In this document: piece by piece, positions 36,444-44,828 of the stretch | How positions within the stretch are numbered: the first letter of the stretch is position 1 | Layout of the letters: each line of letters opens with the position of its first letter | NCBI GenBank assembly: GCA_963837105.1 | Contig: CAWIMG010000019.1 | Location: 9,940 to 73,939, forward strand | DNA length: 64,000 nucleotides | Direction of reading: 5' to 3' | From: UBA9676 sp963837105 | Lineage (GTDB): Bacteria; Actinomycetota; Actinomycetes; Streptosporangiales; Streptosporangiaceae | Program-made: the position numbers and the translations under genes | Notes under the pieces: generated by a model | Seen by the model: only the letters and a program-made list of their open reading frames with translations | Database searches by the model: none | What the model was told of the DNA's origin: nothing

Positions 36444-37078
36444 TTAGGCGTTTGTGGTCGCTGTCAAGGTGTCTGGCTGGGACTGGATGGCGATGCTTAC
36501 GGTGGCTTTGTAGCTGGTCCGGTCGATGTCAGGGCCGCGGGCCTGGTATTTGGAGATGGCGCGTTTGACGATGCGGGGGCTGGCCCGCAGGCGGCGGGCG
36601 GGCAGCAGGTGGGCTAGGACGTGCCGGCCGATGGTGCCGGCCAGGTCGATGACGGTCCCGCTGGTTACGCCTGCTGCCTGTGTGATCTGGTCACGGGCGG
36701 TTTGCCAGGCGATGGTGAAGCTGGCCCGGTCCGGGCCGGTGCCGGGCCGGGTGCTGGTGGCGTCGGCCATCGCGTGCGCACAGGGCCGCGGGCCTGGTAT
36801 TTGGAGATGGCGCGTTGGACGATGCGGGGGCTGGCCCGCAGGCGGCGGGCGGGCAGCAGGTGGCCTAGGACGTCCAGGCCGATCGTGCCGGCCAGGTCGA
36901 TGACGGTCCGCTGGTTACGCCTGCTGCCTGTGTGATCTGGTCACGGGCGGTTTGCCAGGCGATGGTGAAGCTGGCCCGGTCCGGGCCGGTGCCGGGCCGG
37001 GTGCTGGTGGCGTCGGCCATCGCGTGCGCAGCAGCTGGTAGGTCACCAGCAGGGCGTAGATCTCCTGGGTGAGGCCGG
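36444..37078 (-). pseudogene. IS4-family transposase remnant with internal duplication
   Basis: The 3' part reads MADATSTRPGTGPDRASFTI, WQTARDQITQAAGVTSGTVI and RIVKRAISKYQARGPDIDRT, the typical C-terminus of actinobacterial IS4-family transposases. Upstream on the same strand, a short piece LTQEIYALLVTYQLLR precedes it. Between lies a tandem copy of about 250 bp of the same gene in another frame. The catalytic core and the element ends are missing. It is a decayed fragment, not an active gene. Confidence 0.8.
36530..37030. repeat. Tandem direct duplication, about 251 bp x 2
   Basis: Copy one spans 36530-36780 and copy two 36781-37030. They differ at about five bases plus one deletion (CCCGC versus CCGC). 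Both lie in the IS4-type remnant, so a short segment of the transposase gene has been duplicated in tandem. Confidence 0.9.
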
Positions 37079-37401
37079 CCGACCGCCCACGGCTACTCAG
37101 TCAACTGGCCGACCGCGCAGGCCGGCGATCTGGCCCACCCAGAGGATGGGTACCAGTGCTCAGCCAGGTACCTCTCACAGCACTGCTGATCACGAATGAA
37201 GATGCTGACCTCTGCATGAGAATGCGCAGACGGAACTCCCCATATCGGCTACTTGAGAGGCAGTAGTCCCCCGGATCCCGCTCTGAAGGCTCACCGATAG
37301 TTATCCGGGTCGCCCGTTTGTGTGCAGCGTCACCGGTCGTTGCCTGCCCTGGCCGCGCCTGGCCTGGTCGCTGCGGGGGCTGCCGCCCGTAGTCTGGGCG
37401 G
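37079..37401. other. Region with no convincing gene
   Basis: These 323 bp between the transposase remnant and the aldo/keto reductase gene contain only short shadow frames. They would hold the reductase promoter if it has its own. Confidence 0.4.
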
Positions 37402-38385
37402 GTGGAAGAACGCGTTTTGGGTAAGACCGGCCGCGCTGTCTCGGTGGTCGGGCTGGGGACCTGGCAGCTTGGCGCCGAGTGGGGCGAGGTGGCCGAGGCT
37501 GACGCGCTGGCCACGCTGGAGGCGGCCACGCAGGCCGGGGTCACGTTCCTGGATACGGCCGACGTCTACGGTGACGGCCGCAGTGAGCGGTTGATCGGGC
37601 GCTTCCTGGCCGCCCATCGGGGGCTGACGATGATGGTGGCCACCAAGATGGGCCGCCGCGTCGCCCTGGATCCCGCGCTGTATACGCTTGCCAGCTTCCG
37701 GGAATGGACCGACCGGTCCAGGGCCAACCTGGGCACAGACATGCTCGATCTGGTCCAGCTGCACTGCCCGCCTGCGCCGGTCTACTCACTCGACGCGGTC
37801 TATGACGCCCTGGACACGCTGGTGGCCGAACGGCGCATCGCCGCGTATGGGGTGAGCGTGGAAACCTGCGACGAGGCCCTGACCGCGATCGCCCGGCCCG
37901 GCGTGGCCACCGTGCAGATCATCCTGAACGCGTTCCGGCGCAAACCGCTGGAACAAGTGCTGCCCGCCGCCCAGGCCGCCGGGGTGGGAATTATCGCCCG
38001 TGTCCCGCTGGCCTCTGGGCTGCTGTCTGGCCGGTACAGCCACGACACGGTCTTTGCCGCCGGCGACCATCGCAGTTACAACCGGCACGGTGAGGCGTTC
38101 GACGCGGGCGAGACGTTCTCCGGCGTTGACTTCGACACCGGAGTCGACGCGGCGCGTGAGTTCGCCGCTCTGGCGCTGCCCGGAGCGACCCCGGCTCAGG
38201 CCGCACTCGCCTGGGTGATCCAGCAGCCGGGCGTGAGCACCGTCATCCCCGGAGCGCGCAGCCCCAAGCAAGCCCGCCAGAACACCGCCGCCGCAGCACT
38301 GCCGCCCTTCACCGGCACCCAGCTCAGCGCCATCCAGGCCATCTACGACCAGCGAATCCGCGCGCAGGTCCACCACCGGTGGTAA
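37402..38385 (+). CDS. Aldo/keto reductase
   Basis: The 327-residue protein is a TIM-barrel NADPH-dependent oxidoreductase. Visible are GLGTWQLGAEWG, the catalytic Asp and Tyr in FLDTADVYGDGRSERLIG, the lysine in MVATKMGRR, the histidine in DLVQLHCPP, and the C-terminal cofactor site GVSTVIPGARSPKQARQN. GTG 37402 starts directly at the homology. It stands alone between repeat-rich stretches. The substrate cannot be inferred. Confidence 0.94.
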   Translation: MEERVLGKTGRAVSVVGLGTWQLGAEWGEVAEADALATLEAATQAGVTFLDTADVYGDGRSERLIGRFLAAHRGLTMMVATKMGRRVALDPALYTLASFREWTDRSRANLGTDMLDLVQLHCPPAPVYSLDAVYDALDTLVAERRIAAYGVSVETCDEALTAIARPGVATVQIILNAFRRKPLEQVLPAAQAAGVGIIARVPLASGLLSGRYSHDTVFAAGDHRSYNRHGEAFDAGETFSGVDFDTGVDAAREFAALALPGATPAQAALAWVIQQPGVSTVIPGARSPKQARQNTAAAALPPFTGTQLSAIQAIYDQRIRAQVHHRW

Positions 38386-38752
38386 ACCACCCACCTACGC
38401 CCGGCCGCCCGCTCCGCCAGTCACGGCCTGCACCGGCCCGGCCGCCCGCAGCACCCAGAGCGTGAGGCACGAGCCGATGCCCGAACTGTCCTAGCCCGGG
38501 CCAGCAGGCGCGAAGCACCATCACCTGCATATCAACCAGATGCGGGCGTTCACGCCAAGTGCGGGCGGTGCATAGACATACGGTCTGGCTGCCTGCCTGG
38601 CCGACGATAGCCGGGACTGCCAAATGGTGCAGAGAGCTCTTGATAACCGCGCGCCGACCCGCCGCTCTGGGCGGTCGGCAAGTGCCTGATGGTCATCCGC
38701 TGGATCGCACAGATCGGATACTTCTGGGCGCAGCGGAGAGCCCATCCATGGG
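38386..38752. other. Non-coding stretch containing repeat copy 1
   Basis: The 367 bp after the reductase gene hold no supportable gene, but contain the first copy of a dispersed repeat (38548-38652). Confidence 0.5.
38548..38652. repeat. Dispersed direct repeat, copy 1 (about 105 bp)
   Basis: It starts GCGTTCACGCC and ends GAGCTCTTGATAACCGCGC. A diverged copy occurs at 40268-40375 in the same orientation, with long matching blocks around GCATAxACATACGG and GAGAGCTCTTGATAACCGCGC. The pair brackets three small genes. Confidence 0.75.
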
Positions 38753-39094
38753 TCAGGCCTGGCCGGTCTCCTGCCAGTAACTGGCGGCCCACGGATGCAC
38801 GCCGATGCTGCGCAGCGTGCCATAAGCTGCCCAGCTCTCCCGGTCACTATGGGGCGGCCCCGCCACGATCCGCACGTCGGCCACCTCGAATCTCCACTCG
38901 GCGTCCGGCCGGTCCCGGTGCTCATCGCCGCGGTACTCAGCCGCGAGCTCCTCGGCCTGCGCATGAGCGCTGGCCGCAAGCCCCGTCAGCGCTTCATCCA
39001 GCGTCACGCCGCTGCCCAGCACTACCCCATGGACATGGCCCGGCCCGTCGCTGGTGGTCCGCAGCGTGCACTCCGGAATGGTGATGTTCGGCAT
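38753..39094 (-). CDS. Hypothetical protein
   Basis: The 113-residue product (MPNITIPECTLRTTSDGPGH, a helical AQAEELAAEYRGDEHRDRPD, then WRFEVADVRIVAGPP) has no recognised domain, signal peptide or membrane segment. Balanced composition and a clean start at 39094 support it as a real gene. It lies within the segment flanked by the 105-bp direct repeats. Confidence 0.55.
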   Translation of the reverse strand: MPNITIPECTLRTTSDGPGHVHGVVLGSGVTLDEALTGLAASAHAQAEELAAEYRGDEHRDRPDAEWRFEVADVRIVAGPPHSDRESWAAYGTLRSIGVHPWAASYWQETGQA

Positions 39095-39308
39095 ACCCGG
39101 ACCGTACCGCCTGCCGCCAGCGATGAGCTCTGCCTGAACATGAGATTCTCAGGCCACCGTCACTGCAGGCAGGGCCACCGCCTAGATGCCAACGGCCCGG
39201 GCCTGGCCGGGACCAACCGCGCGAGCGGCAGAGTTGGCCGGAGAGCGCCGATGCTGCGGGCGGTGGACGTCCGGGCTGACGCGGCGGTGCTGGCTACTAT
39301 CGCCTGTC

Positions 39309-39651
39309 ATGGACTTCGACCGGCTGACGATCACGCTGCTGGAGCTCCGGACGACGCGCCCGGACTGACCCCGGCGCAAGGGCAGGATGCGCACATGGCC
39401 CGTCTGGCCGGCCTGCACGAGGCAGGGCATCTGCTGGCCGCAGGCCCTCTGCTTGACCGCGACTCACCGTTTCGCGGCTTGTCCATTTTGTCCGCCGGCG
39501 TTGCGGAAGCCCGCGCGCTGATGGAAGCCGATCCTGCCGTCCGGGCCGGCAAGTACCGCGTCATCGCCTTGCCGTGGATGGTGCCCGCCGGGCAATGGCC
39601 TTCTCACCTGCCACCTTCCCGCGGTCTGCAGCCGAGGCCGCCGGACCCTGA
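39309..39651 (+). CDS. YciI-like protein (two frameshifts)
   Basis: From ATG 39309 the frame gives MDFDRLTITLLELR. It then continues in another frame with DDAPGLTPAQGQDAHMARLA, LHEAGHLLAAGPLL and FRGLSILSAGVAEARALMEA, ending KYRVIALPWMVPAG. A third frame completes AMAFSPATFPRSAAEAAGP, stopping at TGA 39649. The HMxH-like region and fold match YciI/DGPF proteins. Both breaks are a missing G in a G run (near 39352 and 39593). The restored protein has about 115 residues. Confidence 0.75.
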
Positions 39652-39807
39652 CGGCCGCTCCGGCCGCCCGTCAGGGCTGCAACCCCTTTGCGGCATAGGA
39701 CGCCGGACAGTCTGGAACTGGGCGGAGCGCCGGCCCGGGACTGGGTTCGTGGTCGCGGGGAAGAGAAACCGATGGACAGGAGTGGTGCTGGGCTTCAGGA
39801 TCGCGTC

Positions 39808-40197
39808 ATGCAGCTGCGCATCCAGTGCTTGTGCATCGATACGGCTGATCCAGCCCGGCTAGCGGCATTCTGGCAGGCGGCGCTGGGGTGGCGCCGTACC
39901 TTTGAGCAGGACGACGAAGTGGTGCTGGAGCCACCGGACGGAAGCCCGGAAGATGGCGTGGTCCCGGACTTGCTGTTCCTGCGGGTTCCTGAGGAGAAGG
40001 CAGGCAAGAATCGCCTGCATCTCGATCTTCGGCCCGCGGACCAGGCGGCAGAGGTGGCGCGGCTTGAACGGCTCGGTGCGAGCCGCACCTACGTGGGCCA
40101 GGGCTCAGACGTGAGCTGGGTAGTCATGGCTGACCCCGATGGCAACGAGTTCTGTGTGCTAAAGGCGCTGACGCCGCAGGAAGCCGGGGCAAGATAG
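39808..40197 (+). CDS. VOC superfamily protein (glyoxalase-6 type)
   Basis: The 129-residue product from ATG 39808 begins MQLRIQCLCIDTADPARLAA and FWQAALGWRR and ends SWVVMADPDGNEFCVLKALT. These are characteristic of the actinobacterial Glyoxalase_6 group. LLFLRVPEEKAGKNRLHLDL marks the middle. A longer frame from 39688 overlaps the YciI-like gene region and is less likely. Ligand unknown. Confidence 0.87.
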   Translation: MQLRIQCLCIDTADPARLAAFWQAALGWRRTFEQDDEVVLEPPDGSPEDGVVPDLLFLRVPEEKAGKNRLHLDLRPADQAAEVARLERLGASRTYVGQGSDVSWVVMADPDGNEFCVLKALTPQEAGAR

Positions 40198-40692
40198 CTG
40201 GCAGCGATATTGTTCAACTGCTTCTCCGGGGAGACGCTCAAGACCGCGCCCATCGCGGCAGAATCGTGCGTTCACACCCAGCGCTGGCGATGCATAAACA
40301 TACGGCCTGGCCGCCTGCCTGCTCGGTCGGGTGGCCGGGATTGCCAACGGTGTGGAGAGCTCTTGATAACCGCGCCCCGAGCCGCCGTTAGGTATGTGGC
40401 GGGCGAGAAGCATTCGGCTATAGGACACGGCGCATAACGGGGTGATCTGGCTGGCGGTGGTGCGCGCCACAAGCGGCAGGAAGGGGGGTGCTGGCGATCG
40501 GTCAGGTTGCTGCGAGTGCCGTTCGGATGTGCGGCCATGCCGGCAGATGCCCGCCCTCCGCCTGCTCGCCCAGGAGCTCGGCGTACTGCTCAGCGACCAG
40601 TACCCGGCCAGCGTGACCACGACCGCGACCACCGGTGCCCCGATCGGCAGGTGGTCTGCGGCGGCAGGCTCCGGCGCGGAGAGTAAGTGCGG
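40198..40692. other. Non-coding stretch containing repeat copy 2
   Basis: These 495 bp hold repeat copy 2 (40268-40375) and no gene I can support. A forward frame at 40442-40696 looks random. Confidence 0.45.
40268..40375. repeat. Dispersed direct repeat, copy 2 (about 108 bp)
   Basis: It matches copy 1 at 38548-38652. GCGTTCAC begins it and GAGAGCTCTTGATAACCGCGC ends it, with about 75 percent agreement by eye. Confidence 0.75.
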
Positions 40693-41274
40693 CTAACGGG
40701 ATTGCCTGAGCATGGAGATGATGGGGGGACTGTCACCGGCCTGGCACTGCCCGGTCACTTCAAATCCATGACGCTCGTAGAAGGGCACGTTCCTCGGGTT
40801 GGTCGAGTCCAGGTACGCGGGCAGGTGGTCCCGGTCAACGATTTCCAGGCAGGGCGTCATGAGCTGGGATCCCAGGCCTTGTCCCTGTAGTGCGCAGTCA
40901 ACGCCGAACCACGGCAGATACCAGTGGGGCATTGCCGGGTGGGCCTCCTCCATTTGACCGAATACCCCCAGCAGGTCATTGAACTTCTGGGAGTCGACGG
41001 TGGCCTGGAACAAGGCCACCGTGGCGTCGCCGCCGGGTTCGATTCCTGGCGGCAGCCACAGAGCGACCGCGGCGAAATCACCGAGTCGCCAGACACCGCC
41101 TTGACCGAAGGCGACCCCGCCAAAGGCCTGCAACGCCTCGGGAAATCGGCTCAGGTACTGGCTGGCTTCGGGGTAGATCCAGCGGACGAAAGGGTCCGCC
41201 GTGAACGCAAGAACGAGAGTCCCGATGGCACGCTCGCGCTCGACCTCACTCACACTCGCGAACTCCACATCCAT
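40693..41274 (-). CDS. GNAT family N-acetyltransferase
   Basis: ATG 41274 follows a GGAGCGAGG site and yields 193 residues. The GNAT fold is seen in FASVSEVERERAIGTLVLAF, the central AVALWLPPGIEPGGDA strand, the acetyl-CoA loop in LQGQGLGSQLMTPCLEIVD (Q-x-x-G-x-G/A form) and the closing VPFYERHGFEVTGQCQ. Frames upstream to 41379 do not extend the homology. Acceptor unknown. Confidence 0.87.
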   Translation of the reverse strand: MDVEFASVSEVERERAIGTLVLAFTADPFVRWIYPEASQYLSRFPEALQAFGGVAFGQGGVWRLGDFAAVALWLPPGIEPGGDATVALFQATVDSQKFNDLLGVFGQMEEAHPAMPHWYLPWFGVDCALQGQGLGSQLMTPCLEIVDRDHLPAYLDSTNPRNVPFYERHGFEVTGQCQAGDSPPIISMLRQSR

Positions 41275-41388
41275 GTCGTACCTCGCTCCGGATCGGCCAG
41301 GGCGGTACTCGACCCGGGTGGCTGCCCACCTGGTCACAACGCCGGACACCGGAGCAGCAGCGTGCGGCGCTGCCGGCACCTATGGCCG

Positions 41389-41782
41389 GCGATTACCGGG
41401 CCGACACTACCCTGGTCTGCGCCGTGCTCGACCGCGCCCCAGCCGGCTTCGTCCACCGCGACTATCACCCGGCCCAATGCTCTTCGAGGGATCGCGTGTG
41501 ACAGGAATCTGTGACTGGCTGACGGCCTGCCGTAGGCCGCATGGCATTGACCTCGCACGCATGCGCCTGAACCTTGCCGAAGGCCGGAGCGTGGAGATGG
41601 CCGAAGAGTTTCGAACCAGTTATCGAGCGCTCTTTGGAGAGGAGCGCGTCGATCCGTACTGGGACCTGCCCGACGCGGCGGACGTGCTTCTCGACTTACC
41701 GGACTGGAGCCCGGCCCAGGTGTTGCCAGGCCACGGCAGATTCGAGGAGTGGGTCCGCCAGGCGGTCGTCGAACTGGGATAG
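41389..41782 (+). pseudogene. Aminoglycoside-phosphotransferase-family remnant
   Basis: A frame starting near 41382 contains VLDRAPAGFVHRDYHPAQ, the catalytic HxD-type loop of APH kinases. A second frame then continues RVTGICDWLTACRRPHGIDL and ARMRLNLAEGRSVEMAEEF, the DFG-like and following helix region, and ends PYWDLPDAADVLLDLPD. The ATP-binding N-lobe is missing and two indels near 41485 separate the pieces. It is a fragment of the APH family and gives no evidence of resistance. Confidence 0.72.
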
Positions 41783-42164
41783 CTCCTTGAGAGCCGAACG
41801 TTTCGCTCGACACGCGGTCGGCGCACGTCTCGGTGTCGCCCGAGGCGCCTCTGGCGGTCTCCCGGAGCGTGGCGGACCGAGGGGAAGTCGCTGGTCTGGT
41901 GACAGGGCGGAACGGCGGTTGCATCCGGAGGGTCAGAGGCGTTGCGAGCTGGCCATTAACGCGCACACTTCCGTCGTTCCGTGTGTCGAGCGTGACCAGG
42001 CCGGTCGAGGTGCGGCGCGACAATCGGCTTGCAGACTGCGGGCCGAACTGAGCTTCCGGCTTTGGTGGGCGTTCCAGGGAGTCTCCGACGCGCACATGAG
42101 ACGCGACATGTAGGGTCGCGGCATCGGGCGGCACCGCCGTCGACCCAGGACCCCAGGGGGAGTT
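41783..42164. other. Region with no convincing gene
   Basis: Apart from a CAGGGGGAG site just before the next start, no features were recognised in this 382-bp stretch. Confidence 0.4.
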
Positions 42165-42428
42165 ATGCCAACCATCATCGGCCACCACAATGTGAAGGAC
42201 ACGGATCACTGGCTTGCCTCGCCGAAGCGGGAAGAGTTCTTCGGGCCCCTGGGTGTCACCAACATTCGGACGTTCGTCGACCCGCAGAACCGCACTCGGG
42301 TGGCGGTGCTCATGGACGTCGCCGACATGGACGTGCTCATGGGCGCGATGCAATCCGAGGGGGCGGCCCAGGCGATGGAGCACGACGGCGTGTTGCCCGA
42401 AACCCTCGTAATCCTCGTCGAGGCCTAG
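42165..42428 (+). CDS. Small conserved hypothetical protein (dimeric alpha/beta-barrel-like)
   Basis: The 87-residue protein starts MPTIIGHHNVKDTDHWLASP and ends EGAAQAMEHDGVLPETLVIL. Two beta-alpha-beta halves of ABM-like type are suggested by its length and strand pattern. A CAGGGGGAG site lies six bases before ATG 42165. A hairpin at 42516-42545 may end the transcript. Function unknown. Confidence 0.72.
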   Translation: MPTIIGHHNVKDTDHWLASPKREEFFGPLGVTNIRTFVDPQNRTRVAVLMDVADMDVLMGAMQSEGAAQAMEHDGVLPETLVILVEA

Positions 42429-42515
42429 TCCTCGATCTCCTTTCCGGCAAGCACAGAACGCCGAGGCGCGGGACGCTCGCGGTCGCGCCCGATTCGGCGA
42501 TCTGGCCGCCTCGAA

Positions 42516-42545
42516 GAGGCATCAGAGCACTTGGCGGGATGCCTC
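42516..42545. terminator. Candidate terminator hairpin
   Basis: GAGGCATC (42516-42523) and GATGCCTC (42538-42545) are perfect complements with a 14-base loop. There is no T run, so Rho-independent activity is uncertain; it could also be an end of the neighbouring IS110 remnant. Confidence 0.4.
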
Positions 42546-42566
42546 AAACGGAACTAACCATGGCGA

Positions 42567-43004
42567 ATGATCATGCCGATCCTGGCCGATCGCCGGCGGT
42601 CCCTGGGCGAGGACCACACCCGGATGATCTCCCAGCTGCACCAGCTGCTGCTGGAGCTCATCCCGGGCGGCGCGAAGAAGAGCCTGTCGGCGGCCCAGGC
42701 CAAGGCGCTGCTGGCCAGGGTCCGCCCGCGGGAGGCGGCGGGCAAGGCCCGCCGCCGGGTCGCCGCCGAGCTGATCGGTGACCTGGAGCGGATCTACCAG
42801 CGCAAGAAAGCCGCCAATAAAGAGCTGGCTGAGCTGCTCAAGGCCACCGCCACTACGCTGACAGACCTGAACGGCATCGGCCCGTCTGGAGCTGCCCGGC
42901 TCCTGACCCTGGTCTACTACGGCATGCGCGACGGGCAGATCCGCAGCCTGCCCAGATCTCCCGCCAGCCCGCCGGTGACCCAGCCGCCTGCGCGGGCGGC
43001 ATGA
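42567..43004 (+). pseudogene. IS110-family transposase fragment
   Basis: The open frame matches the middle of IS110 transposases: ADRRRSLGEDHTRMISQLHQ, ELIPGGAKKSLSAAQAKALL, KARRRVAAELIGDLERIYQR and TTLTDLNGIGPSGAARLL, the start of the Transposase_20 region. The N-terminal DEDD RuvC-like domain and the C-terminal half are absent; after GPSGAARLL the sequence is unrelated. It marks the right part of the accessory region. Confidence 0.82.
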
Positions 43005-43663
43005 ACAGCTCCTGCTGGCCAGCGGCCAGGCGCGAGGTCGCCTCTTGTGTCTGCCCCGCCGCCCTCACCCGGCGGCGCGGGCGCCCTCTTGATTGACCCC
43101 GCCTGACCGCCCCTCCTGACGCGGACCCGCCCCATGCGGCCCCGGCACCTCCGCCGGGACACGCGAAGGGATGACTGCAGCCAGTGGCACTGCCCGCACC
43201 GCGAGACCCCACCATGGGACGGACCTGAACAACCGAATACACCCCGCACGGTCCCGGCTCCCCGTTTCCCGCCGCCCGATCATCGGGCTCCCGCCCGGCC
43301 ACCTCAAGGACGCCTCCGGCGCCGCCCCTGGCGGCCGGGCTCCGCCCGGTCCTTGACCCGCCCGGCCGCCCGCCACGGACACGGCAGCTATCAGGGAAAG
43401 CAGGAGACGCCAGTCACGCACGCCCGCAAGCAGCCAGAACCCCCGCAAAACCCCCGTTGACACGGCCCCGCTCCTTCAGGGATGACACAGAGGGGAGCCA
43501 GAACCGGACATTGTCGGCTGAGCCAGGCCAGACGCAGGTCACCGAGATCCGGGTGCCGTGACACGGTCCACACCGAACAGGCACGGGTGTTACATAGGCA
43601 CAGGGATCACCCCGTAGCCGCATTCGCCTTGCAGGAGCCCGGCAAGCGCCAGTGGTCGCGGTC
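43005..43663. other. Non-coding boundary region before the DUF4349 gene
   Basis: The 659 bp between the IS110 fragment and the DUF4349 gene contain no supportable gene. A notable inverted repeat lies at 43304-43356. No integrase or tRNA attachment site was seen. Confidence 0.45.
43304..43356. repeat. GC-rich inverted repeat/hairpin
   Basis: TCAAGGAC (43304-43311) pairs perfectly with GTCCTTGA (43349-43356). The 37-bp interior is itself rich in pairing blocks (GGCGCCGCC and GGCGGC). It could be a terminator or a mobile palindrome. Confidence 0.6.
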
Positions 43664-44621
43664 CTAGTCAGCTGGCTGGGCTGGGCCAGCCCGGCGCCGG
43701 GCCAGCCAGCGGCGGCCACGGACGGCCAGGACGATCGCGGCGATCACGAACACCGTGAACGGCAGGACCGCGCCGATGCCGGTGAGCAGCCAGGAAGCCA
43801 GCTGCCGCAGCGCGCGCCAGCCAGCCGCGAGCCCACTGCTGAACCCCCCGGTGATCTTCACCGGGTGCCCGGCCGCTGGTGGCCGCCTGCTCAGCAGCAG
43901 CACCGAGATTGTCCCGTAGCTGGTTTCGTGCGCAAGCGCCCGCTGCTGCGACTGCAGCGCCTCCAAACTGGCTTCCTCGGCGTTGATCTGCTCCTGCACC
44001 GCCAGCAGGCTGGCCACCGACCCGGCCCGGGCCAGCAGCCCGCGCAGGGCGGCGATGGCCGCCTGCGCGGATGCCACCCGGCTGGACACGTCGGCGACTG
44101 TCAGGGTCACGTCCAGGGCCCGCTGCGACAGCGAGAGCCGGGTACCCAGGGTGCTGGCGAGCGTGGCCAGCGCAGCCTGGTAGCTGGCGACCGGGATCTT
44201 GAGCTGCAGGAAGACAGTGGTGCCAGCGCGGCTGGCTGTGCCCGGCCCGGGCGTACTCGCTGGACACATAGCCGCCCGCTGCGGTGGCCAGGCTGGCGGC
44301 CCGGCTGGCCGCCGCCCGGACGTCGGCGGCCCGTACGGTCAGGCTCGCGGTGTAAATGATCGACTGGCTAGCCGCCAGCGCGGCGAGCCGCGGCTGGCCG
44401 GGGGCGGGCGCAGCGCTCGGCGCTGCCACCGGGGCACCGCTGACTCCCGGCGCGGAGATGCCCGCATGCACCACGCCGGACGGGGCGGACGCAACCGGGG
44501 AGGCGGCGGACGAGCAGGCGGCCAGCAGGAGGCAGCCGCTGCCGAGCACGGCGGCGACCGCGGCAGCGGCCCGCAGGCGGGCCGCCCGGAGTGCGATGGA
44601 GCTGGGCAGGAGCGCTGTCAT
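43664..44621 (-). CDS. DUF4349 lipoprotein (frameshifted)
   Basis: ATG 44621 opens a lipoprotein signal: hydrophobic AAAAVAAVLGSGCLLLAACS with lipobox LAAC. The DUF4349 domain follows (SIIYTASLTVRAADVRAAAS, AAGGYVSSEYA). The rest lies in another frame: FLQLKIPVASYQAALATLAS, TLTVADVSSRVASAQAAIAA (coiled-coil), LLAVQEQINAEEASLEALQS, and a membrane helix IGAVLPFTVFVIAAIVLAV. One extra base in the CCCGGCCCGGG run at 44241-44251 explains the break. The restored protein is a two-anchor envelope protein. Function unknown. Confidence 0.85.
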
Positions 44622-44828
44622 GCCGATCGGACGCCGCCCGGACGGCACCAGTTCCCCGCAGCCAGGTCACGAGTTGGCATCGGGCGCTGGCCATCGCTGA
44701 CGTCTTCGCCGCCCCTGGGCTCCGCACCCTGGGTTCGCCGTAACTGGGTTCCGCGCAACGCGCTCCCAGCCACCGGGTTGGCCACCACCGGTTTCGCTGC
44801 GACAGGCGCGGTCTGCCATGGTGGACAG

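Noticed and set aside
41389..41782. Functional aminoglycoside resistance gene
   Set aside because: The ATP-binding lobe is missing and frames change around the catalytic loop; it is only a fragment of the broad APH family.
8248..43663. Single integrative element or prophage
   Set aside because: No integrase, attachment site, phage structural or conjugation gene can be seen; the region looks like a patchwork.
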